A stretch of 64,000 nucleotides of DNA. Source: Campylobacter concisus (GTDB lineage Bacteria; Campylobacterota; Campylobacteria; Campylobacterales; Campylobacteraceae). Below are positions 29,133-38,988 of the stretch, in pieces. Position numbers and translations under genes: made by a program. Numbering within the stretch: the stretch's first letter is position 1; every line of letters starts with the position of its first letter. The notes beneath the pieces are model-generated. The model had not been told where the DNA came from and ran no database searches. It was given only the letters and a program-made list of their open reading frames with translations. The stretch covers positions 62,001-126,000 of the forward strand of contig LVWL01000018.1 of assembly GCA_002092835.1 (NCBI GenBank), written 5' to 3'.

Positions 29133-30919
29133 ATGCAATTTGGAACGCAAAGAGTTAGTGAAGACACCATAAGACAATATGCGGCAAATCTACTAAACTT
29201 TCAAGACGATAAAAACGCCAAGAGCGGTACTGGACAAATTACTACGTTTAACGAGCTAGGCTTTGACGGTATTTTAAAAAAGCCTGACGGTTGGTATTTT
29301 CCGCACAACGAAAACGATACTGCTATTATTTTAGAAACCAAGGCTTATGAACCCAATTCAAATTTAAGCTTAAATTTGCCGCAACTTCAAGAATATATAG
29401 AGATTGCTCAAACTAAATACAACCAAGTCGTCGGGATTTTATATAACGGTAATGAAGCGATAATTTATAAAAATGACAAATTTTACCGTGAGGATAATGA
29501 GCTTTTTAGTAAAGATTATTATCTGAAGCTTTTTACTCAAAGCAGTATAGATAAGCCTAAAATTTATTCTTGTACTAAGTCGATAAACGATAATCTGCAT
29601 GTAAATTTCGGCATAAACAATCTAAAACATCGGATGATTTTCACCGCTTGCGCTTTGGTGGCAGATAGAAAAGGCGCTAATTTAAAAGGCTTAAAGGGCA
29701 GAGATTTTGCGACTTTACAAAGCATTATTATTTCAACGCTTGAAAATTCGTATAGCGAACAAAAAGCCTTAAATTTAAAATTAGATATCATAAAAGAGCA
29801 GTTTAATCTAATTAGCTTTAACTATACGAAAAATCAAAAAGCTATTGATAGCTTTATCGATGATGTCGTGGCGATTTCGGGCTATATAAAGGCTGAAAGC
29901 TGGAACGGCGAAGACGTGATGGGAATTTTCTTTAATGAATTTACCCGCTATAAAGGCAAAAGTGAAGCAGGACAGGTTTTTACGCCCGATCATATCACGA
30001 GCCTTATGTACCGTATAGCTAACGTAAATTATAAGGATAACGTCCTTGACGCATGTTGTGGGAGTGGCGCGTTTTTAGTAAAAGCCATGAATAACATGAT
30101 AAACGAAGTCGGTGGAAATTTTAACGAAAATGCCGTAAAGCGGATCCAAAACGAAAGGCTTTTCGGGATTGAATTCGATAAAGAGTTGTTTGCCTTGGCT
30201 TGCGCTAATATGCTAATTCATAAAGACGGCAAGACGAATTTAACTCACGACGACGCAAGAGGCGAAGTGGCTTGCGAGTGGATAAAGAGCAAAAATATCA
30301 CAAAAGTTTTGATGAATCCGCCGTATGAGAACAAATTCGGTTGCCTGACGATAGTAAAAAACGTGCTCGACAATGTGGAAAGCGGTGCAATTTGTGCATT
30401 TTTACTACCGAGTAACAAACTTGAAGTTGGCAAAAAACAAGTTTTAAAGTGGCTTAAAAAGCACTCTCTTTTAAAAATTATTAAACTTCCCAAAGAAGTT
30501 TTTGCTCGAATGAAAGGTGCAAACGAAACATCTATTTTTATTTTTAAAGCACATGAACCGCAGGGAAGTAAGGAAATTTTCGGATGCTACATAAAAGAAG
30601 ATGGACTAGAAACCGTTAAAAATCAAGGGCGCCACGATTTAAAGGGCAAATGGCAAGAGCTTGAAGATTTTTGGGTTGATGTAATATACAAACAAAGTGG
30701 CGACGAAAGTTGCCAATGGATAAAACCGAATGAAAGCTTGCAATACAAAATGCCCGAGCCTAAATTTGAGATAACTGAGCAAGATTTTAAAAAAGTCGTA
30801 CTTGATTATTTGCTTTTTGAAAACGGCATAGATAAAAAAGAATTTGAAAAAACGATTTTAGAGAGCGTTTTATTTGGAAGCGATATAAATTTAGATGATG
30901 ATGAGATAAAGATTAAGGT

Positions 30920-30923
<4 letters not shown>
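29133..30923 (+). CDS. Fused restriction endonuclease and N6-adenine DNA methyltransferase
   Basis: The 596-residue protein joins an N-terminal nuclease-like region (Asp45 in F-D-G-I-L, then E68-T-K70, the PD-(D/E)XK pattern) to a helical domain and an HsdM-like methyltransferase domain. SAM motif I is V-L-D-A-C-C-G-S-G-A (about 304-313) and catalytic motif IV is N-P-P-Y (395-398). No helicase/translocase is present, so this is a type IIG/BcgI-like RM subunit rather than classical type I. It depends on the separate specificity proteins encoded directly after it (overlap of four bases). Base composition drops back to AT-rich at this gene. Confidence 0.85.
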
Positions 30924-31521
<598 letters not shown>

Positions 31522-31531
<10 letters not shown>

Positions 31532-32577
31532 CTAATAGTCTTTTTGATGAATTGGGCGTAAAATGGGGCGAATTTAAGCTTGTAGATTTGTTTGATTATG
31601 AACGCGGTACAAGACTTACAAAAAATAATCGAGAAAACGGAATTTATCCTCTCGTAACGGCTGGTGAAATAAATTTAGGCGTTAAAGAATTTATAGACAA
31701 TAAAAATCAAAAGGTTTTTAATAATGCGATTACTATTGATATGTTTTGTAATTCTTTCGTTCATATTAATGATTTTTGCTGCGATGATAATGTTCTGGTG
31801 CTTACTTCAAAAGCGAAAATATCTACCCAAGTTATGCATTTTATCAGTGCTGTTATAAATAAAAGTAAAGATAAGTTTGGATACGGACGACAATATAGAC
31901 AAAATACTTTAGAAAAACATATTGTTCATTTGCCGATTGATAAATTCGGTAAGCCAAATTTTACTTTAATGGAAAATTTTATAAAAGATATAGAGAAAAA
32001 GCATACGCAAAAGTTAATAAATTACCACAAATTTTTAACTATGGGTGGAAATAGGGCCGAATTTAATCTAGCTTATTATGAGAAAATTCAAAATTTAGAG
32101 TGGAAAGAATTTAAAATCGATGATTTATTTGAGATTAAAAAGGGAAAAAGGCTTACAAAATCACAGATGAAGGACGGAAATATAAATTTTATCGGAGCAA
32201 CATCTACAAATAACGGAATAACCGCAAAAATATCAAATGATACGCACTTGCATCCGTCAAATACTATCAGCGTAACCTACAACGGTTCGGTCGGCGAAGC
32301 GTTTTATCAGCCTAGTCGGTTTTGGGCTAGCGACGACGTAAACGTCTTGTATCCGAAATTTAAAAACAATAAATTCTTATCGTTATTTTTTGCGACTATT
32401 TTTCGTAAACAGGGCCAAAAATACGGCTATAATCGCAAATGGACTAAAGAAATAATGCAAGAGGATAAAGTTTTATTACCGACCTATGGGGATAGACAAA
32501 TCGCTTTTGATTTTATTGAAGAATACATCTCGCAAGTGCAAAACAAAATGAGAGACTTACTTTTATTAAGAGACTGA
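31522..32577 (+). CDS. Specificity subunit with two target-recognition modules
   Basis: The 351-residue protein has two HsdS-like modules: W-G-E-F-K-L-V-D-L-F to about residue 175, and W-K-E-F-K-I-D-D-L-F to the end, each closed by a helical spacer (M-E-N-F-I-K-D-I-E-K-K and I-E-E-Y-I-S-Q-V-Q-N-K). Size and layout match a complete S subunit. ATG 31522 has GAGG seven bases upstream, so it could be made independently. The frame is also open upstream as far as the GA tract, so another repeat number would join it to the first module. Confidence 0.8.
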
Positions 32578-32648
32578 CCAGCCTCGTAATTTCTTTAAAT
32601 TTATTAAACTTTCGCTAAAATCGCGCTAAATTTAAACGAAGGAAAAAG

Positions 32649-33119
32649 ATGAAAATAATCGAAGGAAATTTGGCTTTAAAAGGCGGCGAGAAGATCGCCA
32701 TAGTAGGCGCTAGGTTTAACCACATCATCACCGATAGGTTGGTCGAGGGCGCGAGGGATGCGTTTTTACGTCACGGCGGGAATGAGAAAAATTTGAGCTT
32801 GATTTTAGTACCGGGCGCGTTTGAGATACCGATGGCGCTTGAAAAGGCGCTAGCTAGCGGTAAATTTGACGCCGTTTGCTGCGTGGGAGCGGTGATCCGC
32901 GGCTCTACGCCTCACTTTGACTACGTTAGCGCCGAGACAACCAAGGGCATCGCAAACGTCACGCTAAAATACGGCAAGCCGGTGACCTTTGGCGTACTAA
33001 CGGTAGATAGCATCGAGCAGGCCATCGAGAGAGCGGGCTCAAAGGCCGGAAACAAGGGCTTTGAAGCGATGACGGGCGTGATCGAGATGCTAAACTTGTA
33101 TAAAAATTTGGAGGCGTGA
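32649..33119 (+). CDS. ribH: 6,7-dimethyl-8-ribityllumazine synthase
   Basis: The 156-residue enzyme makes the riboflavin precursor lumazine. Family motifs are visible: [27 protein letters not shown] and F-G-V-L-T. GAAGGAAAAAG precedes ATG 32649. It is GC-rich, unlike nusB one base downstream. Confidence 0.96.
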   Translation: MKIIEGNLALKGGEKIAIVGARFNHIITDRLVEGARDAFLRHGGNEKNLSLILVPGAFEIPMALEKALASGKFDAVCCVGAVIRGSTPHFDYVSAETTKGIANVTLKYGKPVTFGVLTVDSIEQAIERAGSKAGNKGFEAMTGVIEMLNLYKNLEA

Positions 33120-33120
33120 A

Positions 33121-33516
33121 ATGGCGACTCGTCATCAGGTTAGGCAGGCCGTCGTTTCGCTACTATACTCAAACGAGATAAATCCGGTAACTGCTGCATT
33201 TGAAGAGGAATTTTTAGAAGAGAAAAAGATAAGAAACGAGCGTAAACATGAGGCACAGCAGACTTTTAAAGAGGTGCTCGCAAATAAAGAAAAACTAGAT
33301 GAAATTTTAAAGCCTTATCTAAAAGACGGCGATTTTAGCAAAGTTGGTGCAACCGAACTAGCCATCCTTAGACTTGGGCTTTACGAGATGAAATTTAGCC
33401 AAACGGATAAAGCAGTCATCATAAACGAAGCGATCGAGCTTGCGAAAGAACTCGGAAGTGATCAGGCACCAAAATTTATAAACGGTGTACTTGATAAGCT
33501 AAAGGCTGATCTGTGA
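33121..33516 (+). CDS. nusB: Transcription antitermination factor NusB
   Basis: The 131-residue all-helical protein starts [11 protein letters not shown] and ends with the conserved E-L-A-K-E-L-G-S...F-I-N-G-V-L-D-K-L. NusB acts with NusE in rRNA antitermination. It lies one base after ribH; its stop overlaps the GTG start of pyrF. Confidence 0.95.
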   Translation: MATRHQVRQAVVSLLYSNEINPVTAAFEEEFLEEKKIRNERKHEAQQTFKEVLANKEKLDEILKPYLKDGDFSKVGATELAILRLGLYEMKFSQTDKAVIINEAIELAKELGSDQAPKFINGVLDKLKADL

Positions 33517-34193
33517 AGCTCTGTGTCGCACTTGATATGGCTAGTCGTGAAGAGAATTTAGCCCTTGTTCGCGAGCTAAAAGGGCTTGATCTTTGGCTAA
33601 AAATAGGGCTTAGAAGCTACCTTAGGGATGGGGCAAAATTTATAGAAGAGCTAAAAGGGATTGAAGGTTTTAAAATTTTTCTTGATCTAAAACTTTATGA
33701 CATACCAAATACGATGGCAGATGCTGCTGAAGTAGTCTCAAAAATCGGTGTAGATATGATAAATGTGCATGCTAGTGCCGGCGAGCGTGCTATGAAGACA
33801 GTTATGGATAGGCTAGCTGGTCTTAATAACCGTCCTTTAGTGCTCGCAGTATCGGCACTTACTAGCTTTAACGAGAGTGAATTTGAAATGGTTTATAACG
33901 ATACGCTTGCTCGCTCAGTTAGAAAATTTAGCCAGATGAGCTTTAAATCAGGACTTGACGGCATGGTCTGTTCTGTTTTTGAAAGCAAGCTCATCAAAGA
34001 TGTTACGAATGAGAAATTTATTACGCTTTGTCCAGGTGTTAGGCCATTTGGCGAGAGTGCTGGGGATCAAAAAAGAGTAGCAAACTTAGTGAGTGCGAAG
34101 CAAGAGGGTAGTGATTTTATCGTCGTTGGTAGGCCGATATACGAAAATGCAAACCCAAGAGAAATTTGTGAACGAATTTTGGAGCAAATTTAA
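33513..34193 (+). CDS. pyrF: Orotidine 5'-phosphate decarboxylase
   Basis: The 226-residue TIM-barrel enzyme makes UMP. It shows the catalytic [10 protein letters not shown] motif, G-V-D-M-I-N-V-H-A, and the C-terminal P-G-V-R-P phosphate loop followed by V-V-G-R-P-I. Start is GTG overlapping the nusB stop (GTGA). Confidence 0.95.
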   Translation: MKLCVALDMASREENLALVRELKGLDLWLKIGLRSYLRDGAKFIEELKGIEGFKIFLDLKLYDIPNTMADAAEVVSKIGVDMINVHASAGERAMKTVMDRLAGLNNRPLVLAVSALTSFNESEFEMVYNDTLARSVRKFSQMSFKSGLDGMVCSVFESKLIKDVTNEKFITLCPGVRPFGESAGDQKRVANLVSAKQEGSDFIVVGRPIYENANPREICERILEQI

Positions 34194-34251
34194 AATTTGA
34201 ACTTGTGTGAAGTGGTTTTAACTAAGCTTTTTTACAAAATGTTGCGTGAAG

Positions 34252-34521
34252 ATGACATCAAAGCGAAGTGAGGAACTAAATTTGAGTGATTTTAAGAAAA
34301 TCCCCTATGTTGGCGAAGCGACAGAGACCGATCTGCTGGCGCTCGGCTACACAGACATTGCTTCGTTAAAGGTTGCGGTTCTGGACGAGATGTTTGAACA
34401 CACAAAGGCGCTTGATCTCGGTAGCAATGGATACTTTCTCAATGTTTATCGTATGATTTACTACTATGCCAATACGCCGCGCTTAGACAAAAACCAAGTT
34501 GAAACGGTGGCCTTAGCTTAG
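34252..34521 (+). CDS. Small helix-hairpin-helix protein, Cdd1-like
   Basis: The 89-residue protein contains a helix-hairpin-helix-like core (I-P-Y-V-G-E-A-T-E-T-D-L-L-A-L-G-Y) and the R-M-I-Y-Y-Y-A-N-T-P pattern of the pathogenicity-locus (Cdd1) group of small HhH proteins. ATG 34252 is preferred to GTG 34246. Its codons (CTG, CTC, GCG) differ from its neighbours, suggesting transfer. It lies between pyrF and tRNA-Ser, outside the island. Function unknown; DNA binding is inferred. Confidence 0.6.
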   Translation: MTSKRSEELNLSDFKKIPYVGEATETDLLALGYTDIASLKVAVLDEMFEHTKALDLGSNGYFLNVYRMIYYYANTPRLDKNQVETVALA

Positions 34522-34616
34522 AAGGACTAAATTTATAAATTTTTATTTTTAGATTCTCTATCTGAGTGCTATAATTGTGAAATGCAAATTTAAGCAAGAT
34601 ATCAGCGGCCTTCAAT

Positions 34617-34622
34617 TATAAT
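34617..34622 (+). promoter_or_regulatory. -10 box of tRNA-Ser
   Basis: TATAAT lies 16 bases before the first base of the tRNA, the right distance for a tRNA promoter with a short leader. A second TATAAT occurs at 34570-34575. Confidence 0.6.
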
Positions 34623-34637
34623 GCGATTTCTTTTTAT

Positions 34638-34725
34638 GGACAGATGGGTGAGTGGCTGAAACCACACCCCTGCTAAGGGTGCAGCTCTTAATCGGGGCTC
34701 GAGGGTTCAAATCCCTCTCTGTCCG
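34638..34725 (+). tRNA. tRNA-Ser(GCU)
   Basis: An 88-base tRNA with acceptor stem GGACAGA / TCTGTCC, anticodon loop C-T-G-C-T-A-A (anticodon GCT, reading AGC/AGU), a long variable arm typical of class II serine tRNAs, T-loop GTTCAAATC, discriminator G and an encoded CCA (34726-34728). Its 3' end is the integration site of the island that follows. Confidence 0.97.
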
Positions 34726-34729
34726 CCAC
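34712..34729 (+). repeat. Left attachment repeat (attL core) in tRNA-Ser
   Basis: TCCCTCTCTGTCCGCCAC covers the 3' half of the T arm and acceptor stem plus CCA and recurs exactly at 53022-53039. The tRNA remains complete on this side. Confidence 0.9.
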
Positions 34730-34797
34730 CAATTCATTAAATTTCTTTTATATATCCCTAAATTTCAATGTTTTAGCTATATTTTTAAATGAATATT

Positions 34798-34861
34798 TTT
34801 GTCCAAAATTTCGGACAAATAAGATTTGTTACAGAAAATTTGCTATTTTGTTACAGAAAAT
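34798..34861 (+). repeat. Left-end recombinase arm-like repeat block
   Basis: An inverted repeat TTTGTCC / GGACAAA (34798-34804, 34813-34819, 8-base spacer) is followed by two direct copies of TTGTTACAGAAAAT at 34826-34839 and 34848-34861, 22 bases apart. The same arrangement recurs near the right end (52809-52912). It lies between the attachment site and the integrase start and so could be arm-type integrase or excisionase sites, and could also control the integrase promoter. Confidence 0.65.
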
Positions 34862-34875
34862 AGATAGGCTCTATC

Positions 34876-36174
34876 ATGAGCTCTAAGTTAATTACTAAGA
34901 TATCGAATAGACCAAATTTTTACTTTTTTGATACGGCTCTTAAAGATGGTAAAAAGCTAACTGTAAAATTTTGCCTTTTCACAAAAGACTTAGATGAGGC
35001 AGTAAGACTAGCAAATTCTATAAAAGACAAGGCAAACGAAGCTCTTGCTAAAAAGACATGCTTGCCGCATACAAGTTCTAAAAGTCTGAGAGCTTTAATA
35101 AATACTAAAAGACTAAACGAGCGACATATTAAACAACATAGTATATTTTTAGATGCTAGCGAATATAAACAAATATCACAAGATGTGATAACTAAATTTT
35201 ATAATGTAATAGCTTTAGAAGAAGATACTTTAAAAGATGATGAAGTATCTTCGGATTGGAATAGCGCATGTCTAAATCCAAAAGAAGCTAATGTGCCATC
35301 ATTGTCTTTTGAAGCAGTAGCAAAAAGATATGTACAAACAGAGTGTTTAAAGCTAAAATCTAGCGATAAAACCAAAGGCTATTATATTAAGACTGGCAAG
35401 CTCTTGGATGAGTTTTTTAAAGATCATCAAGGTAAAGACTTTAGCTACAGCGACGCCGAAAACTTTCAAACAACTCTAGCAAATAAAAAACTCAATAAAA
35501 AGACTATTAACAACTACACATCTTACTCAAAAAGGCTCTTTGACTATGCCATAAAGATGGGCAAGCTTACGACCAATCCATTTAAGATGCTTACATCTTT
35601 TAAAATTTCAGCCGACGAGAAGTCGCCGAAAGATAACTTTAGTCTAGATGAACTAAAAATAGTTTTTGACACAAAAAGGCTTGATCTACAAAACTATATG
35701 ATGTTTGCTCTTCATACTGGGCTAAGGTTTAATGAAATTTGGCAACTTGATAGTAAAAGCGTAGGCGAAGAAGATGGCATAAAATTTATAAAAGTTAAGA
35801 CTGCCAAGCAAAAAGGAGGCGTTAGTAAATATAGGCAAATTCCACTACATAAGAATATTGAGCATTTGGCTGATTTAAAGTGGCTAGAGCAAATCAAGAA
35901 AGGAAAAGAGAGCAGTGATTATTTTGGAAAGTGCCTAAATCGACATATTCATAAATCTATCCCAAGTGCAAATGTTAGTTTTCACAGACTACGTGGCAAT
36001 TTTGCAAAAGCCATTAAAGACTATTGTTTGGAAAATTCTCTAGCAGATCTTACTTCCGTTCTTTTGGGTCATAGCACAGACCTAGCAACTGATACATATG
36101 CAAAAGGAGTGTCCTTGAAGGCTAAAAAAGAGGCACTAAAAGGACTCGATGACTATCATTTACTAATTATTTAA
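34876..36174 (+). CDS. Tyrosine recombinase (integrase) of the island
   Basis: The 432-residue protein has an N-terminal arm-binding region, a SAM-like core-binding domain (about 150-235) and a C-terminal catalytic domain. Catalytic residues are Arg284 (H-T-G-L-R), His370 and Arg373 (H-R-L-R-G-N-F), His399 (L-G-H-S) and the nucleophile Tyr408 (D-T-Y-A-K-G). Location directly inside attL and orientation are typical of tRNA-targeting integrases, so it most likely inserts and excises this island. Confidence 0.93.
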   Translation: MSSKLITKISNRPNFYFFDTALKDGKKLTVKFCLFTKDLDEAVRLANSIKDKANEALAKKTCLPHTSSKSLRALINTKRLNERHIKQHSIFLDASEYKQISQDVITKFYNVIALEEDTLKDDEVSSDWNSACLNPKEANVPSLSFEAVAKRYVQTECLKLKSSDKTKGYYIKTGKLLDEFFKDHQGKDFSYSDAENFQTTLANKKLNKKTINNYTSYSKRLFDYAIKMGKLTTNPFKMLTSFKISADEKSPKDNFSLDELKIVFDTKRLDLQNYMMFALHTGLRFNEIWQLDSKSVGEEDGIKFIKVKTAKQKGGVSKYRQIPLHKNIEHLADLKWLEQIKKGKESSDYFGKCLNRHIHKSIPSANVSFHRLRGNFAKAIKDYCLENSLADLTSVLLGHSTDLATDTYAKGVSLKAKKEALKGLDDYHLLII

Positions 36175-36233
36175 AAATACCTACTTTGAAAAGTATAATT
36201 ATCAATATATATCTTTTAAAATAGGAGCATCTC

Positions 36234-37879
36234 ATGAACAAAGAGATTAAAAAACTACTTGAAGTCGATGATTTTAATGAATTAAATCATCTAGCAATAA
36301 AGTTTCATTATCAAAATGATCCAAAACTACTATCTGATGATATAAATTATTGCCTTGGAAAGGGGTATGAAAGAGCCACAAGTGATAAGGGTAAAAACTA
36401 CTGGTTAAAAATATGTTGTCATCTTTTTAATCTATTTCCATACTCTGTCCATTTGTTTGGAACTAAAAAGTTTAAAGATATAATGGACGAGCGATTTGAC
36501 GCCTTAAATTCAAGGACTGATACTACCCAAAGACCTATCGTCCCAATAGATAATGACTTGCCTGTAGAGAAGATAATAAATAGTTTTTATCCAGCTACAC
36601 CAGAGAAAAAACTAGCCTATAAGAAAAAGAAGAATGCTAAAGAAATTTCTAGTGGCAATACAGTAGAAGTAAAAGGCGGGCTTATTGTTCTTGGTGCTTT
36701 TGTGCCACATTATATCGTGTCAGAGATATTAAACTATACCAAAAGGAAAGAGAAAACCAAAATAAAACCAATCAAACCTAACAAAGATTCACTAAATATA
36801 ACAACGATAGAAGATTTGGTTGAAAACTATTTAGAAAGTGTTGGATCACGACAAAAACTTAGCGAAAGCACAAAAAAAGAATACAGATTGGCATCAAAGC
36901 TACTTCAAGAATTTCTTGATAGTAAAAGCATTGGGATAAATGATATAAATTTAATTGTAGCTGAAAAATTTCAAGATAGTCTTTTAAATTCTAAAGATGA
37001 AACACAGAAACGTGGCGAAAAAAGAGTGAATAATATAGTTGGCTTTCTTTCAAAAATTTTGAAAGAGCTGTAAATTTAGGCCTTATTGAAACTAATTATT
37101 TTAGCATGATATCACTTGTACGTTTTCGCATTAATAAAAAAACTACTAAGAGAAATTTTACTGAAGACGAACTGAAATTATTATTTTCAGGACAACATGG
37201 TATTGAAAAAGAGATATTAGACTATTTTAGGTTCAAACTGCATGTTGGACTTCGCATGGAAGAATTCTTTAGATTAAATAAAAACAGCTTCATAACAGAG
37301 ACAATAAATGGACAAACATATGATTGTGTCATTATAGATACAGCAAAAGGCAAATACAGTAGTGAATCCAAAAGAGTAATTGTCCTACATGAAAATATTA
37401 AAGACTTACATAATTATAAATGGGTTAAAGCCATAAAAGAAAAATACCCTACAATAAAGTCTTTTAATAAGAAAGCCAATGGTTGCATAAATAAAGTTAT
37501 AAGTGATAAAAAAATTAGTGATCATCGTTTGAGAGGCAACTTTGCTAAGAGAGTAGTAGAGTATGATCGTATAAACAACATAAGTGGCTCCATTGTAAAT
37601 GCTGCAGATGAATTAGGACACAATATAAATAAAAACAATAGAAAGAGTCTCGAACAATATAATGACCTAATTAAAGGAATGCTAGGTTACGATCTCTCCG
37701 ACGCTCTTGACATATACGCCAAGTCTGACTTTTTGAAACTAAAACAAAGAATCATGAAAGCATTTGATGAATATTCAGATATTTTTAAATACTTGGATAT
37801 ACCAGGTGACAAAATACCGCATATTAAATCAAATAAAAGAAAAACAATAAAAAGGATAAAAAATGATAAGAATTTATAA
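36234..37879 (+). pseudogene. Second tyrosine recombinase, split by a frameshift
   Basis: ORF 36234-37073 carries the N-terminal and SAM-like regions; ORF 37106-37879 carries the catalytic domain (H-V-G-L-R, D-H-R-L-R-G-N-F-A-K, L-G-H-N, D-I-Y-A-K-S). Between them the second frame is open and reads F-E-R-A-V-N-L-G-L-I-E-T-N-Y-F, the usual link between these domains. One added base in the A5T4 run at 37052-37060 would join them into about 548 residues. H-R-L-R-G-N-F-A-K is shared with the first integrase, so the two are paralogues. It may be a real decay, a sequencing error, or a two-part protein. Confidence 0.75.
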
Positions 37880-38303
37880 TAATGAACTTTTGTTCAGACC
37901 TGTTTATTCAGACGAACTCTATATATTTGATGATCCGTTTGAGACCATTAATGATTGGCTCGATGCGGCGATCATGGGCTTAAAACAAGAATGCTCTTTC
38001 GTTTTAAGCGGTTCATATTTTGGAGAATTTGCTACAGAAACTAGTGATTATATCGTAGGTGGTCGACAATGCGAAGAATGGACATACCAAAAAGTATTTG
38101 ATTTTTGTAAAGAGTTATATGATGAAGTCTTTAAGATCAGGATCAAGTTAGTTGGACTCTTCTGTCAGTCCATAGGCTGCACAGACAAAGAGGAATTTGA
38201 TGAAATTTATCAAAAATTCAATAAAAAACTTGATAAGTTTAAAGAAATTTTAGATGAGTTTAAAATACCAGAAGGTGTAGATATGCAATATGGTTTTAAA
38301 TAA
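37863..38303 (+). CDS. Hypothetical acidic protein of the island
   Basis: The 146-residue protein has no signal peptide or membrane segment. It is acidic, with aromatic and glycine-rich central residues (S-G-S-Y-F-G-E-F) and a helical C-terminal half rich in Lys, Glu and Phe (from about 85). It overlaps the end of the second recombinase by 17 bases, so it is probably co-transcribed with it. I do not recognise it; a role in recombination control is possible but unproven. Confidence 0.6.
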   Translation: MIRIYNNELLFRPVYSDELYIFDDPFETINDWLDAAIMGLKQECSFVLSGSYFGEFATETSDYIVGGRQCEEWTYQKVFDFCKELYDEVFKIRIKLVGLFCQSIGCTDKEEFDEIYQKFNKKLDKFKEILDEFKIPEGVDMQYGFK

Positions 38304-38368
38304 TACACGTTTTCTTATACTCATTAAGACAACATTTAGTTTTTAAGAATGAGCTTAGTAAAAGTTAA

Positions 38369-38397
38369 ATAGAATTATTCGCTTTGAATAATTCTAT
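38369..38397 (+). terminator. Hairpin terminator after the recombinase cluster
   Basis: A perfect 12-bp inverted repeat, ATAGAATTATTC (38369-38380) and GAATAATTCTAT (38386-38397), with 5-base loop GCTTT is followed by TCTTTAAAAAT. It separates the recombinase group from the zinc-ribbon genes. The stem is AT-rich, so termination may be partial. Confidence 0.55.
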
Positions 38398-38424
38398 TCT
38401 TTAAAAATAAAAAAGGGATATAGT

Positions 38425-38988
38425 ATGGAGACTAAATTTTGTCAATTTTGTGGCGAGACAATTAACAAAGATGCTATTAAATGCAGATATTGTGGTAGCT
38501 TCTTAAATGAGGAAGCCAAAAACCAAGCAAGAGAACAAATGAATAACCAAAAAAATATGGCGAATAATTTCCCACATCAAAACCAAGCAAATAATAATGA
38601 AATTCCGCTTGGCTTTATAAAAACGCGGAATGGAGAAATAATCCCAAAACCACATGGTTTTAATTTTTTGGCATTTTTGTTTGGGCCTGTATATTGTGCT
38701 GGATATGGAAATGTGTGGTATGTGTTCCTAAACGCTGTTGCAATGTTCCTTCTTGCAGCAGTCATTGGAAATAATTTAGCCAATGTTGAGCTAGTGGGTT
38801 TTCTTTACGTTCTTTATTCTGTAGCATTGTTTATAATGCATATTGTAATAGGTGCAATAGCAAATAGTACTCTACCAGTAAAAGTAGCTGAATTTAAATT
38901 TGGTAATGTTTTCGCTGCAATGTTTGTATTGATAGTAATGTATCTTTTATCATTAGCGATAATTATCGGCGGAATCGGCAGACTATGA
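38425..38988 (+). CDS. Zinc-ribbon membrane protein, DUF2628-like
   Basis: The 187-residue protein begins with a zinc ribbon (C-Q-F-C-G, 14 residues, C-R-Y-C-G), followed by an Asn/Gln-rich linker (about 35-60) and three hydrophobic segments (about 95-115, 120-145, 160-185). The N-F-L-A-F-L-F-G-P-V-Y motif before the first segment is typical of DUF2628-type inner-membrane proteins. Its stop overlaps the next start (ATGA). Role unknown; the pair may form a membrane complex. Confidence 0.7.
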   Translation: METKFCQFCGETINKDAIKCRYCGSFLNEEAKNQAREQMNNQKNMANNFPHQNQANNNEIPLGFIKTRNGEIIPKPHGFNFLAFLFGPVYCAGYGNVWYVFLNAVAMFLLAAVIGNNLANVELVGFLYVLYSVALFIMHIVIGAIANSTLPVKVAEFKFGNVFAAMFVLIVMYLLSLAIIIGGIGRL

